64,000 bases of DNA from Pseudomonas sp. DNDY-54 (lineage in GTDB: Bacteria; Pseudomonadota; Gammaproteobacteria; Pseudomonadales; Pseudomonadaceae). Where the stretch lies: positions 2,790,001 to 2,854,000 of the forward strand of contig NZ_CP082271.1 of the NCBI RefSeq assembly GCF_019880365.1. Reading direction: 5' to 3'. Of this stretch, positions 1 through 9,350 are shown piece by piece (positions within the stretch are counted from its first letter, which is position 1; the number at the start of each line of letters is the position of its first letter). The translations under genes and the position numbers were made by a program. The notes beneath the pieces were generated by a model. The model did no database searches, was not told where the DNA came from, and was given only the letters and a program-made list of their open reading frames with translations.

Positions 1-1
1 C

Positions 2-412
2 CTGCACAACTACAAGCGCATGAACACACGCCGCATCGTGTTCAAGTTCGGAATCACCTACAACACGCCGTCCGACAAGGTGCGCGAAGTGTCGGCGCTG
101 TTGAAGCGGATCATCGATGGCATCGACAACGCCAAATTTGACCGCGCGCATTTTCTCGCCTTTGACGACAGCCAGCTTACCTTTGAGGTCGTCTATATCA
201 TGCAGGTGTCTGACTACAACGCCTACATGGACACGCAGCAGGAAATCAATCTGCAGCTGCTCGATGCTATTCGCGAGATGGACGTCCAGTTCGCCTTCCC
301 GACCCGCAGTCTCGAGTTCATCGGTGGCAGCTTTCCCGAGCTGACCGTAGCCGGTCTTCCGAAGGAGACGCCAGCGGCGAACGAGGAAGCAAGCGCAGTG
401 CCGAATGGATGA
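2..412 (+). CDS. MscS-family mechanosensitive ion channel, C-terminal part
   Basis: The frame is open from the left edge, so this is the 3' end of a longer gene; the first residues visible are LHNYKRMNTRRIVFKFG. This pattern, followed by a soluble alpha/beta segment of about 130 residues, resembles the cytoplasmic C-terminal domain of the larger MscS-like channels, which release osmolytes across the inner membrane under hypo-osmotic stress. The membrane helices and pore helix would lie outside the window. It ends in TGA just before a GC-rich hairpin and is convergent with acs. The family call rests on this domain only. Confidence 0.7.
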   Translation: MHNYKRMNTRRIVFKFGITYNTPSDKVREVSALLKRIIDGIDNAKFDRAHFLAFDDSQLTFEVVYIMQVSDYNAYMDTQQEINLQLLDAIREMDVQFAFPTRSLEFIGGSFPELTVAGLPKETPAANEEASAVPNG

Positions 413-418
413 CGTGTT

Positions 419-446
419 GCGGCGGCGTCTTGGGGGCCACCGCCGC
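419..446. terminator. GC-rich hairpin between convergent genes
   Basis: A perfect 7-bp stem (GCGGCGG at 419-425 with CCGCCGC at 440-446) lies in the 45-bp gap between the converging channel gene and acs. There is no good T-run on either side, so it is a weak terminator candidate at best. Confidence 0.35.
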
Positions 447-457
447 GGTTTCGCGCG

Positions 458-2413
458 TTAGGGCAGCCGCATCTGCTTGTGGGTCTCGATCAGCTGTGGC
501 ACCACACCGGGGTCGGCGAGCGTCGAGATGTCGCCCAACGACTCGTATTCGTCCGTGGCGATTTTGCGCAGGATGCGCCGCATGATCTTGCCCGATCGCG
601 TCTTCGGCAAACCTGGCGCCCACTGAATCACGTCCGGCACAGCAATCGGCCCGATTTCCTTGCGGACCCATTGTTGCAATTCCTGACGCAGCTGATCGGA
701 AGGCTCTTCGCCCGACACCAGCGTAACGTACACGTAGATGCCCTGCCCTTTGAGCGGATGCGGCACGCCTACTACCGCCGCTTCAGCCACTTTGCGGTGC
801 GCCACCATGGCGCTTTCGATTTCCGCAGTGCCCATACGGTGGCCGGAGACGTTCAACACATCATCCACACGGCCGGTGATCCAGTAGTAGCCATCTTCGT
901 CGCGACGGGCACCATCACCGGTGAAGTACATGCCGCGGAAAGTCTTAAAGTAGGTATCCACAAATCGATCATGGTTGCGGTAAATACTGCGCATTTGTCC
1001 CGGCCAGGAGTCGAGGATAACCAGATTGCCCTCCGTGGCCCCTTCGAGCAGGTTGCCGAGGTTGTCTACCAATCCAGGCACAACACCGAAAAAGGGCCGT
1101 GTCGCGGAGCCGGGTTTCAAGGCCGTCGCGCCGGGTAGCGGGCTGATCAGGATGCCGCCCGTCTCGGTCTGCCACCAGGTATCTACGATCGGACAGCGCG
1201 ACTTGCCCACCGTCTCGTAATACCAATGCCACGCTTCCGGATTGATCGGCTCCCCTACCGTGCCGAGCAGCCGAAGGCTCGAGCCATCCGCACCCTCCAT
1301 TGCCGCAGCGCCCTCGGCCATCATCGAGCGGATCGCAGTGGGTGCCGTATAGAGAATATTGACCTTGTGCTTGTCGATGATCTTGCCGATTCGCGTCACA
1401 TCGGGATGGTTGGGCACCCCTTCGTACATCAGTGTCGTGGCACCGTTGGCCAACGGCCCGTAGAGGAGATAGCTATGACCGGTAATCCACCCCACATCCG
1501 CGGTGCACCAGTAAATCTCGCCGGGTCGGTAATCGAAAACCCGCTCATGGGTGAGCGCGGCATACAGCAGGTATCCGCCAGAGGTATGCATCACGCCTTT
1601 GGGCTTCCCGGTTGAGCCGGAGGTATAAAGAATGAACAGCGGCTCCTCTGCACCCATCTCCTTAGGCGCGCAAACGTCGCCCGCCACGCGCATCAGATCC
1701 TCGTACCAGATATCACGATGCTGATGCCACCGGATCTCCCCGCCAGTACGCCGAACCACGATGATCTTCTGCACGCAGTTCGTTTGCGGATTGGTCAGCG
1801 CCTCATCGACATTCGCCTTGAGCGGGACGGTCTTACCGCCACGTAGGCCTTCATCGGCAGTAATCACGACCTTGGAGCTGCCATCTATGATCCGCCCTGC
1901 AAGGGCTTCAGGAGAGAATCCGCCGAACACCACAGAGTGAATGGCACCGATTCGCGCACAGGCCAGCATTGCCACCGCGACTTCGGGAATCATCGGCATG
2001 TAAATGGTGACCACATCGCCCCGATGCACGTCCTGCCCACGTAGCGCGTTGGCGAACTTGCTCACTTCGTGATGCAGCTCGCGATAGGTGATCTGGCGAT
2101 GCTCCGACGGATCATCCCCTTCCCAGATGATCGCGACCTCGTCCCCTCGCGTGGCCAGGTGCCGGTCCAAACAGTTGGCGGAGACGTTGAGAGTGCCGTC
2201 GGCGAACCACTTGATGTCGACATGATGGTCGTCAAAAGAGGTCTGTTTTACCCGCGTGAACGGCTTGATCCAGTCGATGCGCTCCGCCTGCTCGCGCCAG
2301 AAGCCGTCAGGGTTGACCACCGACTGTTGGTACATAGCTTTGTAAGCGGCCTCATCGGTCAGCGATCGAGCCGCAACCTCCGGTTGCACGGGATACAGAG
2401 ACGAAGCACTCAT
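458..2413 (-). CDS. acsA: Acetyl-CoA synthetase (acetate--CoA ligase)
   Basis: This 651-residue protein has the full length of bacterial Acs. It activates acetate to acetyl-AMP and then acetyl-CoA in the cytoplasm, feeding acetate into the glyoxylate/TCA cycles. The ANL-family AMP-binding signature YTSGSTGKPKG is at residues 263-273, and the C-terminal PKTRSGKIMRR has Lys609, the position acetylated by Pat-type enzymes in known Acs proteins. The start ATG has GAGGTAA about 8 nt upstream. It is divergent from the DUF2254 gene, and the roughly 250-bp gap should hold both promoters; I could not pick a convincing one. Confidence 0.95.
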   Translation of the reverse strand: MSASSLYPVQPEVAARSLTDEAAYKAMYQQSVVNPDGFWREQAERIDWIKPFTRVKQTSFDDHHVDIKWFADGTLNVSANCLDRHLATRGDEVAIIWEGDDPSEHRQITYRELHHEVSKFANALRGQDVHRGDVVTIYMPMIPEVAVAMLACARIGAIHSVVFGGFSPEALAGRIIDGSSKVVITADEGLRGGKTVPLKANVDEALTNPQTNCVQKIIVVRRTGGEIRWHQHRDIWYEDLMRVAGDVCAPKEMGAEEPLFILYTSGSTGKPKGVMHTSGGYLLYAALTHERVFDYRPGEIYWCTADVGWITGHSYLLYGPLANGATTLMYEGVPNHPDVTRIGKIIDKHKVNILYTAPTAIRSMMAEGAAAMEGADGSSLRLLGTVGEPINPEAWHWYYETVGKSRCPIVDTWWQTETGGILISPLPGATALKPGSATRPFFGVVPGLVDNLGNLLEGATEGNLVILDSWPGQMRSIYRNHDRFVDTYFKTFRGMYFTGDGARRDEDGYYWITGRVDDVLNVSGHRMGTAEIESAMVAHRKVAEAAVVGVPHPLKGQGIYVYVTLVSGEEPSDQLRQELQQWVRKEIGPIAVPDVIQWAPGLPKTRSGKIMRRILRKIATDEYESLGDISTLADPGVVPQLIETHKQMRLP

Positions 2414-2664
2414 GCTGAATTACCTCACTCGTAGGTCTTGTTATCGTTTCGTATAACCCTGTCCACAGGCGAACCGTACGAATCACACCAAGCGCCTGAC
2501 GACTTCAGGTTCGAGCAACGCGCAGCGAAAGTGTTCCGCTGATGGAGGCCGCCGGAAACGCTGTCGCCCTTGAAGCATAGACCGTCGCGACAGGGCGTAC
2601 TTTGCCTCCACTGGAGGTCATAGCAGAGCCGGGGCGAAACGCCCGTCTTGCCGGAAGCTCGAGG

Positions 2665-3996
2665 ATGTCAGATCCAGCCAATGTGTTTTTTCGTGTCGTC
2701 AAACGCATCAGGGAAAGCATCGCCCTCTACCCCGTGTTGATCCCCGCCGTTTACGTCCTTATAGCCGCGCTTGTATTTGGCTTTGAGTCGACCTCAACGG
2801 CTGCCTCCCTTCGCGGCAAGCTACCGCCAGGCCTGATCGATCCCGATAACAGCCGTGAAATTCTCGGCACGCTCATCACCGGCATCATCTCGCTTACCGT
2901 GTTCAGCTTTTCCATGGTGATGGTCGTGCTTAACGGCGCGGCGGCCCGCCTCTCGCCACGCGTACTACCCGGCCTGGTCAGCGACACACGCAACCAGGTC
3001 ATCCTCGGCCTCTACCTCGGCAGCATCGTTTACTACCTGCTGATGATCAGCGCCCTGAACAAAAGCGACCCAGCCAGCGTTCCGGCGCTGGGAATCCTGT
3101 TAGCGGTGGCGTTCGGTATGTTGTGCATGGCGCTGTTTGTGGTGTTTATCCGCTCGGTGTCGCAATCCATTCAGGTTGATTGGATACTCAGCCAGCTCTA
3201 TAACGACGCCTCAGCCAATCTGGACAAGCGCAAACGGCGCATCGCGGGCGTCGTCGGGATTCCCGACTCCCCGGATTGGTGGTGCCTGCCGACAATCCGA
3301 CCAGGCTATCTGCGCGAGGTAAATGAACGGCGGCTCGGCAAACTCTTGCGCAAACGTGATCTGGTAGCCGTGATCCAGGTCGAACCCGGGTTCTTTCTGG
3401 TGGAGGGCCATCCTCTGATCAAGCTCAGCAAGCCGCTGAGTGAAGAAGACGCGCAGGAAGTGCTCGATTGCTTCGACTTTCACGACAATGAATTCGCCAG
3501 CGCCAACGTTTCCTACGGCATGCGTCAGATATCGGAAATCGCAGTCAAGGCGATCAGTCCGGCGATCAACGACCCCGGCACCGCCACGCGAGCGATCAAC
3601 CTTATCGGCGTATTGCTACAACGACTCGGCGGCGTACCGCCTTTCGATATCGGCTGTGTCGACCACAGCCGCCCACGCCTTTTCTACCCGCAGCTAGGCA
3701 TGCAGCACATGCTGCAGAGCGTGATCGCACCGATCCGCCTCTACGGTGCGCATGACCCGCAGGTCCTCATAACGCTGTTGCAGTGCATGAAGAATGCGCT
3801 GCACGACAGCCCGAGCGATGTGCAGCTGGAAGCGCTTCACGATGAGATCCATGCCCTTCGCGAGCAGGCGGATGCAAACGTAGAAAATCGCCGCGACCGG
3901 AGCGCGGTTAACGATCAAATCAAGCGATTGAACAAACTGGAAGGTCGCAAAAACCCTGGGATCGAACTACTGGAACTTCACCGAGACCAGCCCTAG
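2665..3996 (+). CDS. DUF2254 domain-containing integral membrane protein
   Basis: About 443 residues. The N-terminal third has four hydrophobic stretches (roughly residues 20-40, 80-105, 115-135 and 145-165) and the rest is soluble. The segment ISPAINDPGTATRAI is typical of DUF2254 proteins as I recall them. The molecular function of this family is not established. I prefer the ATG at 2665 (MSDPANVFF), with GGAAG about 7 nt upstream, to the TTG at 2602 that would extend the frame. It appears monocistronic, divergent from acs. Confidence 0.75.
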   Translation: MSDPANVFFRVVKRIRESIALYPVLIPAVYVLIAALVFGFESTSTAASLRGKLPPGLIDPDNSREILGTLITGIISLTVFSFSMVMVVLNGAAARLSPRVLPGLVSDTRNQVILGLYLGSIVYYLLMISALNKSDPASVPALGILLAVAFGMLCMALFVVFIRSVSQSIQVDWILSQLYNDASANLDKRKRRIAGVVGIPDSPDWWCLPTIRPGYLREVNERRLGKLLRKRDLVAVIQVEPGFFLVEGHPLIKLSKPLSEEDAQEVLDCFDFHDNEFASANVSYGMRQISEIAVKAISPAINDPGTATRAINLIGVLLQRLGGVPPFDIGCVDHSRPRLFYPQLGMQHMLQSVIAPIRLYGAHDPQVLITLLQCMKNALHDSPSDVQLEALHDEIHALREQADANVENRRDRSAVNDQIKRLNKLEGRKNPGIELLELHRDQP

Positions 3997-4091
3997 CTGT
4001 CGCTGCGGCGCACGCTTCAGCTTGATTCATTGTTCGTGCGGCAGCGCTCAGTCATCCTGCACACATGACTCGAACCGGTACAGGTGTTGCG

Positions 4092-5294
4092 ATGAACGAA
4101 CAGAATGGTGACGGCTTGCCGCTGCATGGCCTTAAAGTCATCGAGATGGGCCAGCTGATCGCCGGCCCTTTCGCCAGCAAGATGCTCGGCGAGTTCGGCG
4201 CCGATGTGATCAAGATCGAGCCGCCGGGTGTCGGTGATCCGCTGCGCAAGTGGCGCAAGCTCAAGGACGGCACCTCACTCTGGTGGCACGTGCAATCGCG
4301 GAATAAACAGTCCGTGACGCTCGATCTGAAAGCCGCTGAAGGCCAACAAATCGTTCTCCAGCTGGTGGCCGAAGCCGATGTGGTGGTCGAAAACTTTCGC
4401 CCCGGCACACTCGAAGAGTGGGGCCTTGGCTGGGACGAACTGTCGACGCTCAATCCGCGCCTGATCATGCTGCGCATCTCGGGCTACGGTCAGACAGGCC
4501 CTTACCGGGACCTGCCCGGATTCGGCGTAATTGGTGAGGCCATGGGCGGGTTGCGACACCTGTCCGGCTATCCGGGCCAGCCGCCAGTGCGCGTAGGTGT
4601 GAGTATTGGCGACTCACTGTCATCGCTGTATGGCGTCATCGGTGTGCTGCTCGCCCTGCAGGAGCGCAACCGCAGCGGCATGGGGCAGGAGATTGATGTG
4701 GCGCTGTACGAATCGGTCTTCGGCATGATGGAAAGCCTGGTGCCGGAATACGACGCCTTCGGCTATGTGCGCGAGCCGGCCGGCAGCGCCCTGCCTGGCA
4801 TCACGCCCTCAAACTCCTACCTGTGTAACGACGACGCCTATGTGCTGATCGCCGGCAATGGCGACAGCATCTTCAAACGGTTGATGAATTTGATCGGCCG
4901 TCAGGACCTGGCCGGCGATCCCCGCTTCGCGCATAACGATGGCCGCGCCCAGCACGCCGAGCTGATCGACGCGGCAATCGGCGAGTGGACTGTCCAGCAC
5001 AGTCGCGATGAAACCATCGCGGCGCTGAAGGAGGCGCGCGTCCCAGTCGGCTACCCCTACACCGCGGCGGACATCGTCAAGGATCCGCATTACCTGGCAC
5101 GCCAGATGATCGAACAAGTGCAAACCTTCGCCGGACCGCTCAAAGTGCCGGGTGTCCTCCCCAAACTCAGCCGTACCCCGGGCCGCATCGGTGCCGGCGG
5201 CCCACAGCTGGGCGAGCATACCGAAGACGTCCTGGCTGGGCTCGGCCTGACCGAAGCGCAGGTCAGGGGGCTGCGTGAACGCGGCATCATTTAA
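4092..5294 (+). CDS. CaiB/BaiF (class III) CoA transferase
   Basis: About 400 residues covering the whole class III CoA-transferase fold. The N-terminal GLKVIEMGQLIAGPFASKML motif, NFRPGTLEEWG and GQTGPYRDLPGF are family hallmarks, and the Asp in GVSIGDSLSS fits the catalytic Asp that forms the acyl-aspartyl anhydride (Asp169 in formyl-CoA transferase). These enzymes move CoA between carboxylic acids. The substrate cannot be read from sequence, and no partner dehydrogenase or hydratase lies nearby. ATG 4092 has CAGG about 7 nt upstream and is preferred to ATG 4065. It is followed by a short palindromic repeat. Confidence 0.85.
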   Translation: MNEQNGDGLPLHGLKVIEMGQLIAGPFASKMLGEFGADVIKIEPPGVGDPLRKWRKLKDGTSLWWHVQSRNKQSVTLDLKAAEGQQIVLQLVAEADVVVENFRPGTLEEWGLGWDELSTLNPRLIMLRISGYGQTGPYRDLPGFGVIGEAMGGLRHLSGYPGQPPVRVGVSIGDSLSSLYGVIGVLLALQERNRSGMGQEIDVALYESVFGMMESLVPEYDAFGYVREPAGSALPGITPSNSYLCNDDAYVLIAGNGDSIFKRLMNLIGRQDLAGDPRFAHNDGRAQHAELIDAAIGEWTVQHSRDETIAALKEARVPVGYPYTAADIVKDPHYLARQMIEQVQTFAGPLKVPGVLPKLSRTPGRIGAGGPQLGEHTEDVLAGLGLTEAQVRGLRERGII

Positions 5295-5380
5295 GCGGCG
5301 CTCACTCCAAGGGTATGCACGTCACGCAGCATCTCGCCGAACAGCTAGAACGGTCCCCAATGGCAAGCCTGCGATGATCT

Positions 5381-5402
5381 GTAGGGTGGGCTTCAGCCCA
5401 CC
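5381..5402. repeat. Short palindromic intergenic repeat, GTAGGGTGG type
   Basis: GGTGGGC (5385-5391), loop TTCA, GCCCACC (5396-5402), preceded by GTAGG. The same unit recurs near 29.9 kb in an inverted pair, and related units lie near 25.3-25.5 kb. It sits in the gap between converging genes, as expected of REP-like elements. Confidence 0.7.
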
Positions 5403-5492
5403 TCTTGGCCCGCACGTCCAGGAGCGCATGGCGAAACCCAGATCGTCGCTTCGAGAACCGAGCGGAACGCGAAGCGGGGATGTTGAAAACCG

Positions 5493-7505
5493 CTACTCAG
5501 CCGGTCCAACCCGTCTCTGCTGGTAGATCAAATCGACGATTTCCCCTTCCGGCACGTACCCACTTACCACTTCACGCAGCAAGACCCGCACCTGTGGGTA
5601 ATCGTCCTGCTCCACGGCCTTGAGCAGCTTCGCCAGCACACCGCGCAAAACATCCCAAGTGAAGTATTCCTCATCGGCCCGCATGATCATCGGATGCTCG
5701 GTCGGACTTACGTTGTCACCGATCAGCAGCTCTTCGTAGAGCTTCTCACCCGGCCGCAACCCGGTGAATTCGATAGCGATATCCCCGTGCGGGCTTTTCT
5801 CCGATCGCACACTCAGGCCAGACAGGTGGATCAGCTTCTCGGCTAACTCGGCAATGCGTACCGGTTGTCCCATATCCAGCACGAACACATCGCCACCCTG
5901 CCCCATGGAGCCCGCCTGGATCACCAGCTGCGCCGCCTCGGGAATGGTCATGAAATAGCGCGTGATCTTCGGATGGGTCACTGTAACCGGCCCACCCCCA
6001 CGAATCTGCTGATAGAACCGAGGGATCACCGACCCCGACGAGCCCAGCACATTGCCGAAACGCACCATGGTGAACCGGGTCTTGTTGACGTGATGCACCG
6101 CCCCATCCGCATTGAACAGCACGGGTGCCGTCTCGCGGCTCAGCGCCTGCAGGATCATCTCCGCAACGCGCTTGGTACTGCCCATTACATTAGTGGGCCG
6201 CACCGCCTTGTCGGTGGAAATCAGCACAAAGTTGGCCACTCCCGCCTGCACCGCAGCCTGGGCAGTGTTCATCGTCCCTAGAATATTGTTCAGCACGCCT
6301 TCAGCAACGTTGTGCTCCACCATTGGCACATGCTTGTACGCCGCCGCATGGTAGATCGTCTCCACTTGCCACGTGCGCATCACATCCAGTAGACGCTCAG
6401 GATTACGGATGGAACCCAAAATCGGTACCAACCTGACCGGCAACGAGGCGCGCTCGATCATCCGCTCCAGTTCGATGTGAATGCTGTAGAGATTGAACTC
6501 GCTATGTTCGAACAGCAGCAACGCCCGAGGTTTGTTCGAAAGGATCTGCCGGCACAGCTCCGAGCCAATCGAGCCTCCCGCGCCAGTAACCATCACTACC
6601 TTGCCGAGAATGCACTTCTCGAACAACGCTTGCTGCGGCGGCACAGCATCGCGCCCGAGCAAGTCGGCGATGTCCACTTCCTGAATATCCTCGACCTTGA
6701 CCCGTCCGCTAGCCAGGTCCATGAAGCCCGGCACGCTGCGTACGTGCAGCGGATAGTGCTCCAGCGTCTCCAACACCTCACGCCGCCGTGCCCGCGACGC
6801 AGATGGGATCGCCATGAGAATCTCATTGCAGCCGGTCTTATCGATCATCTGCTGAATATGCTTGGGCGAATAAACTCCTAGCCCGGCAATGGTGCGGTTG
6901 TAGAGATTGGAGTCATCATCAATGAACGCGACCGGGCGCATGGCACGTCCCAGACGCAACGCCGCTACCAATTGGTTGCCGGCAGCGCCGGCGCCGTAAA
7001 CCGCAACCTTCGGCAACCCGGTGTCGCAGCCCTTAAGCTTGATGACTGAGTCCGGAGAAAACCAATCACCCATGAAATACTGACGCATCACTAAGCGTAA
7101 GCCGCCTATAAGGAGAAGGCTCAACCACCAATAGTTGAATACCATCGAGCGCGGGATGATTTTGGGGGCATCAGTGCGCCAGTAAACAGCTAAGGAGAGC
7201 AGCAACGCCGAAAGCGTGACCGCTTTGACCATGGCCATCAGCGCATCATTGCCAAAGTAACGCATCACCGCTCGGTACATACCGAAGCGAATGAAGAAAG
7301 GTACGGCTATTAGCGGTGCGACACCGAAGAGCCAAGCGTGCCCGCCAAGCGGCTCGACGAAGCTGAAATCTCCGACACGAACCACAAACGCCAGCCAAAG
7401 CGCAGCCCATACCAGAACAACATCAGTCAGCACCTGAATCATTCGCTTGTAACGCCGCGGAACGCGTATCAAGCGAGAGCGCAGCTTCTCGGCAATTCTT
7501 AGCAC
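5493..7505 (-). CDS. wbpM: UDP-GlcNAc-type C6-dehydratase, WbpM/PglF/FlaA1 long form
   Basis: About 670 residues. N-terminal membrane helices (to about residue 150) precede a first Rossmann-like domain with VYGAGAAG near 170 and a C-terminal SDR domain with TGAGGSIG at about 308-315. The active-site stretch ISTDKAVRPTNVMGSTK has Met441 and Lys445, the Ser/Met/Lys arrangement reported for WbpM instead of Ser/Tyr/Lys. The expected reaction is UDP-GlcNAc to the UDP-4-keto-6-deoxy sugar, first step to QuiNAc, FucNAc or bacillosamine. It is the last gene of the locus, the usual place of wbpM in pseudomonads. The GTG at 7505 has AGTGAGG 5 nt upstream and fits the WbpM N-terminus better than the TTG at 7523. 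Confidence 0.92.
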   Translation of the reverse strand: MLRIAEKLRSRLIRVPRRYKRMIQVLTDVVLVWAALWLAFVVRVGDFSFVEPLGGHAWLFGVAPLIAVPFFIRFGMYRAVMRYFGNDALMAMVKAVTLSALLLSLAVYWRTDAPKIIPRSMVFNYWWLSLLLIGGLRLVMRQYFMGDWFSPDSVIKLKGCDTGLPKVAVYGAGAAGNQLVAALRLGRAMRPVAFIDDDSNLYNRTIAGLGVYSPKHIQQMIDKTGCNEILMAIPSASRARRREVLETLEHYPLHVRSVPGFMDLASGRVKVEDIQEVDIADLLGRDAVPPQQALFEKCILGKVVMVTGAGGSIGSELCRQILSNKPRALLLFEHSEFNLYSIHIELERMIERASLPVRLVPILGSIRNPERLLDVMRTWQVETIYHAAAYKHVPMVEHNVAEGVLNNILGTMNTAQAAVQAGVANFVLISTDKAVRPTNVMGSTKRVAEMILQALSRETAPVLFNADGAVHHVNKTRFTMVRFGNVLGSSGSVIPRFYQQIRGGGPVTVTHPKITRYFMTIPEAAQLVIQAGSMGQGGDVFVLDMGQPVRIAELAEKLIHLSGLSVRSEKSPHGDIAIEFTGLRPGEKLYEELLIGDNVSPTEHPMIMRADEEYFTWDVLRGVLAKLLKAVEQDDYPQVRVLLREVVSGYVPEGEIVDLIYQQRRVGPAE

Positions 7506-7541
7506 TGCCACCTCACTTTCCAACGGATCCGAGCCATGTAG

Positions 7542-8723
7542 CTATGCCCGACGTGTCGCATCAGCCATCACCTCGGCCAACACTTCGCATGTTCTGTCTA
7601 TTTCAAAAGATGTCAGTGTTGGATGGACTAGGAACATAAGGCTTGTTTCACCTAATTCTTGAGCGACAGCAAGACGCTCCGCAGGCCTCCATCCAGTACC
7701 GTCAAATGCTTTTTCCAGATATACCTCGGAGCACGACCCAGAGAAGCAAGGGACACCTTTCGCTGAAATCTCTTTCAGGACACGATCCCTTGTCCATCCT
7801 TCAGCCAATTCCATCGGTTCAACAAAGACATAACATTTATATCCGGCATGTGAGGTTATTTCTGGCACATCGGGAACACGAAGCCCCGGCAAGCTCTTAG
7901 CCACGGTCCAGATGCGTTCGCAATTTTCTAAACGGTTTACGTGCCAAGACTCCATACGCCGCAACTGGATGCGACCAATAACAGCCTGGACCTCCATCAT
8001 CCGCCAATTAGTGCCGAAGCGCTCATGAAGCCAACGAAACCCAGGCGCATGCTCACGTCCATATACAGTATCCCAACTCTTGCCGTGATCCTTGATAGAC
8101 CACATGCACTTCCAGAGCGAGCGATCATTGGTGGTGACCATTCCACCCTCGCCACCCGTGGTCATGATCTTGTCCTGGCAAAACGACCAGGCACCTACAT
8201 CCCCAATCGACCCTACTGAGCGCCCCTTATACCGAGCACCATGAGCTTGGGCGCAGTCTTCGATAACCTTCAGCCCGTGCTCGGTCGCCAATTGCATAAT
8301 CGGATCCATGTCGCAAGGCCAGCCAGCAAGATGTACACAGACCACCGCCCGAGTCCGCGACGTCAGAACTGCGCGAATGGTAAGTGCCGTAATGTTCTGC
8401 GAGTCGCGATCCACGTCTGCGAACACGGGAACCGCGCCGGCATTAACGATGCTCGAAACAGAAGCAAGAAAAGTTCGCGGCGTAACGATAACCTCATCAC
8501 CCGCCCCGATATCTAAAGCTTTCAAGGCAACATCAAGCGCTACGGTGCCGTTGGCTAGCGAAACGGCATGCTCGGTTCCCACCCATGCAGCGAACTCTTT
8601 TTCAAACTCACAACAATGCAGTCCTGTCCAATAGTTAACCTTGTTTGACAGAACGACGTCGCGGACTGCATCGGCTTCCTCTTCGGTGAAGCTCGGCCAA
8701 GGGGAAAATGGTGTACTAAGCAT
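7542..8723 (-). CDS. DegT/DnrJ/EryC1-family sugar aminotransferase (PglE-like)
   Basis: A PLP-dependent sugar aminotransferase of 393 residues. Lys185 in SFCQDKIMTTGGEGG is the expected internal-aldimine lysine, and Asp156 in VIEDCAQAHGA is the PLP-pyridine contact typical of the family. Standing between a PglD-like acetyltransferase and a WbpM dehydratase, it most likely aminates C4 of UDP-4-keto-6-deoxy-GlcNAc, as PglE does. It is leftward, 7 nt downstream of the acetyltransferase gene and 36 nt upstream of wbpM. A FucNAc4N or perosamine-type activity is possible, but the neighbouring N-acetyltransferase favours the bacillosamine route. Confidence 0.85.
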   Translation of the reverse strand: MLSTPFSPWPSFTEEEADAVRDVVLSNKVNYWTGLHCCEFEKEFAAWVGTEHAVSLANGTVALDVALKALDIGAGDEVIVTPRTFLASVSSIVNAGAVPVFADVDRDSQNITALTIRAVLTSRTRAVVCVHLAGWPCDMDPIMQLATEHGLKVIEDCAQAHGARYKGRSVGSIGDVGAWSFCQDKIMTTGGEGGMVTTNDRSLWKCMWSIKDHGKSWDTVYGREHAPGFRWLHERFGTNWRMMEVQAVIGRIQLRRMESWHVNRLENCERIWTVAKSLPGLRVPDVPEITSHAGYKCYVFVEPMELAEGWTRDRVLKEISAKGVPCFSGSCSEVYLEKAFDGTGWRPAERLAVAQELGETSLMFLVHPTLTSFEIDRTCEVLAEVMADATRRA

Positions 8724-8729
8724 AATCGA

Positions 8730-9350
8730 TTACCTTAATTCTTTAGCCGGCACACCAGCGACCGTCATACCATTCGAAATATCACTGACAACTGCCGAAC
8801 CAGCCCCTACGACTACTCGCTCGCCGATTACAACAAGCTCTCGCACACTGGAGCCGATGCCAACCCAGCTTTCATCGCCAACAAACACACCACCAGCTAA
8901 CCGAGCTCCAGGGCTTATATGAACAGCATTCCCCAGCTTGCAATCATGATCGACGCTGCACCCAGTGTTAAGAATTACGCCTTGTTCGATAAGGGCACCG
9001 GCATTTACTATCACTCCCGCGCAAACGACCGTACCCAGGCCAACTTTAGCGTAACGGCTGATAGTTGCGGAGGGGTGAATCAGCTTCACTAACTGGCAAC
9101 CGGCAGACCGCAATTCGCGCAATTTGGCGTGCCGGATACGGTTGTTGCCGATAGCTACGAGCACACCATCAAAGCTAGTCAGTCGGCTCAAAAGAGCAGC
9201 AGTATCGCCTAGAACAGGCCAAGTGCCGTTTTCCTGAACGTCCGGCCATGCGTCATCAAAAAACACCACAGATTCCCAGCCGCAACATTCAGCCGTATCC
9301 GCAACCACCTTGCCGTGACCGCTAGCGCCCAATATGGCTAGTCGTTTCAT
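8730..9350 (-). CDS. Left-handed beta-helix sugar N-acetyltransferase (PglD/NeuD family)
   Basis: 206 residues. The N-terminal PglD_N-type Rossmann region has GASGHGKVVADTA at 8-20, and the C-terminal hexapeptide-repeat beta helix runs from about residue 90. His135 in SVDHDC matches the catalytic base of PglD. The expected reaction is acetyl transfer from acetyl-CoA to the 4-amino group of a UDP-amino sugar. Its start codon overlaps the stop of the upstream phosphoglycosyl transferase gene by 4 nt, so the two are probably translationally coupled. Confidence 0.87.
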   Translation of the reverse strand: MKRLAILGASGHGKVVADTAECCGWESVVFFDDAWPDVQENGTWPVLGDTAALLSRLTSFDGVLVAIGNNRIRHAKLRELRSAGCQLVKLIHPSATISRYAKVGLGTVVCAGVIVNAGALIEQGVILNTGCSVDHDCKLGNAVHISPGARLAGGVFVGDESWVGIGSSVRELVVIGERVVVGAGSAVVSDISNGMTVAGVPAKELR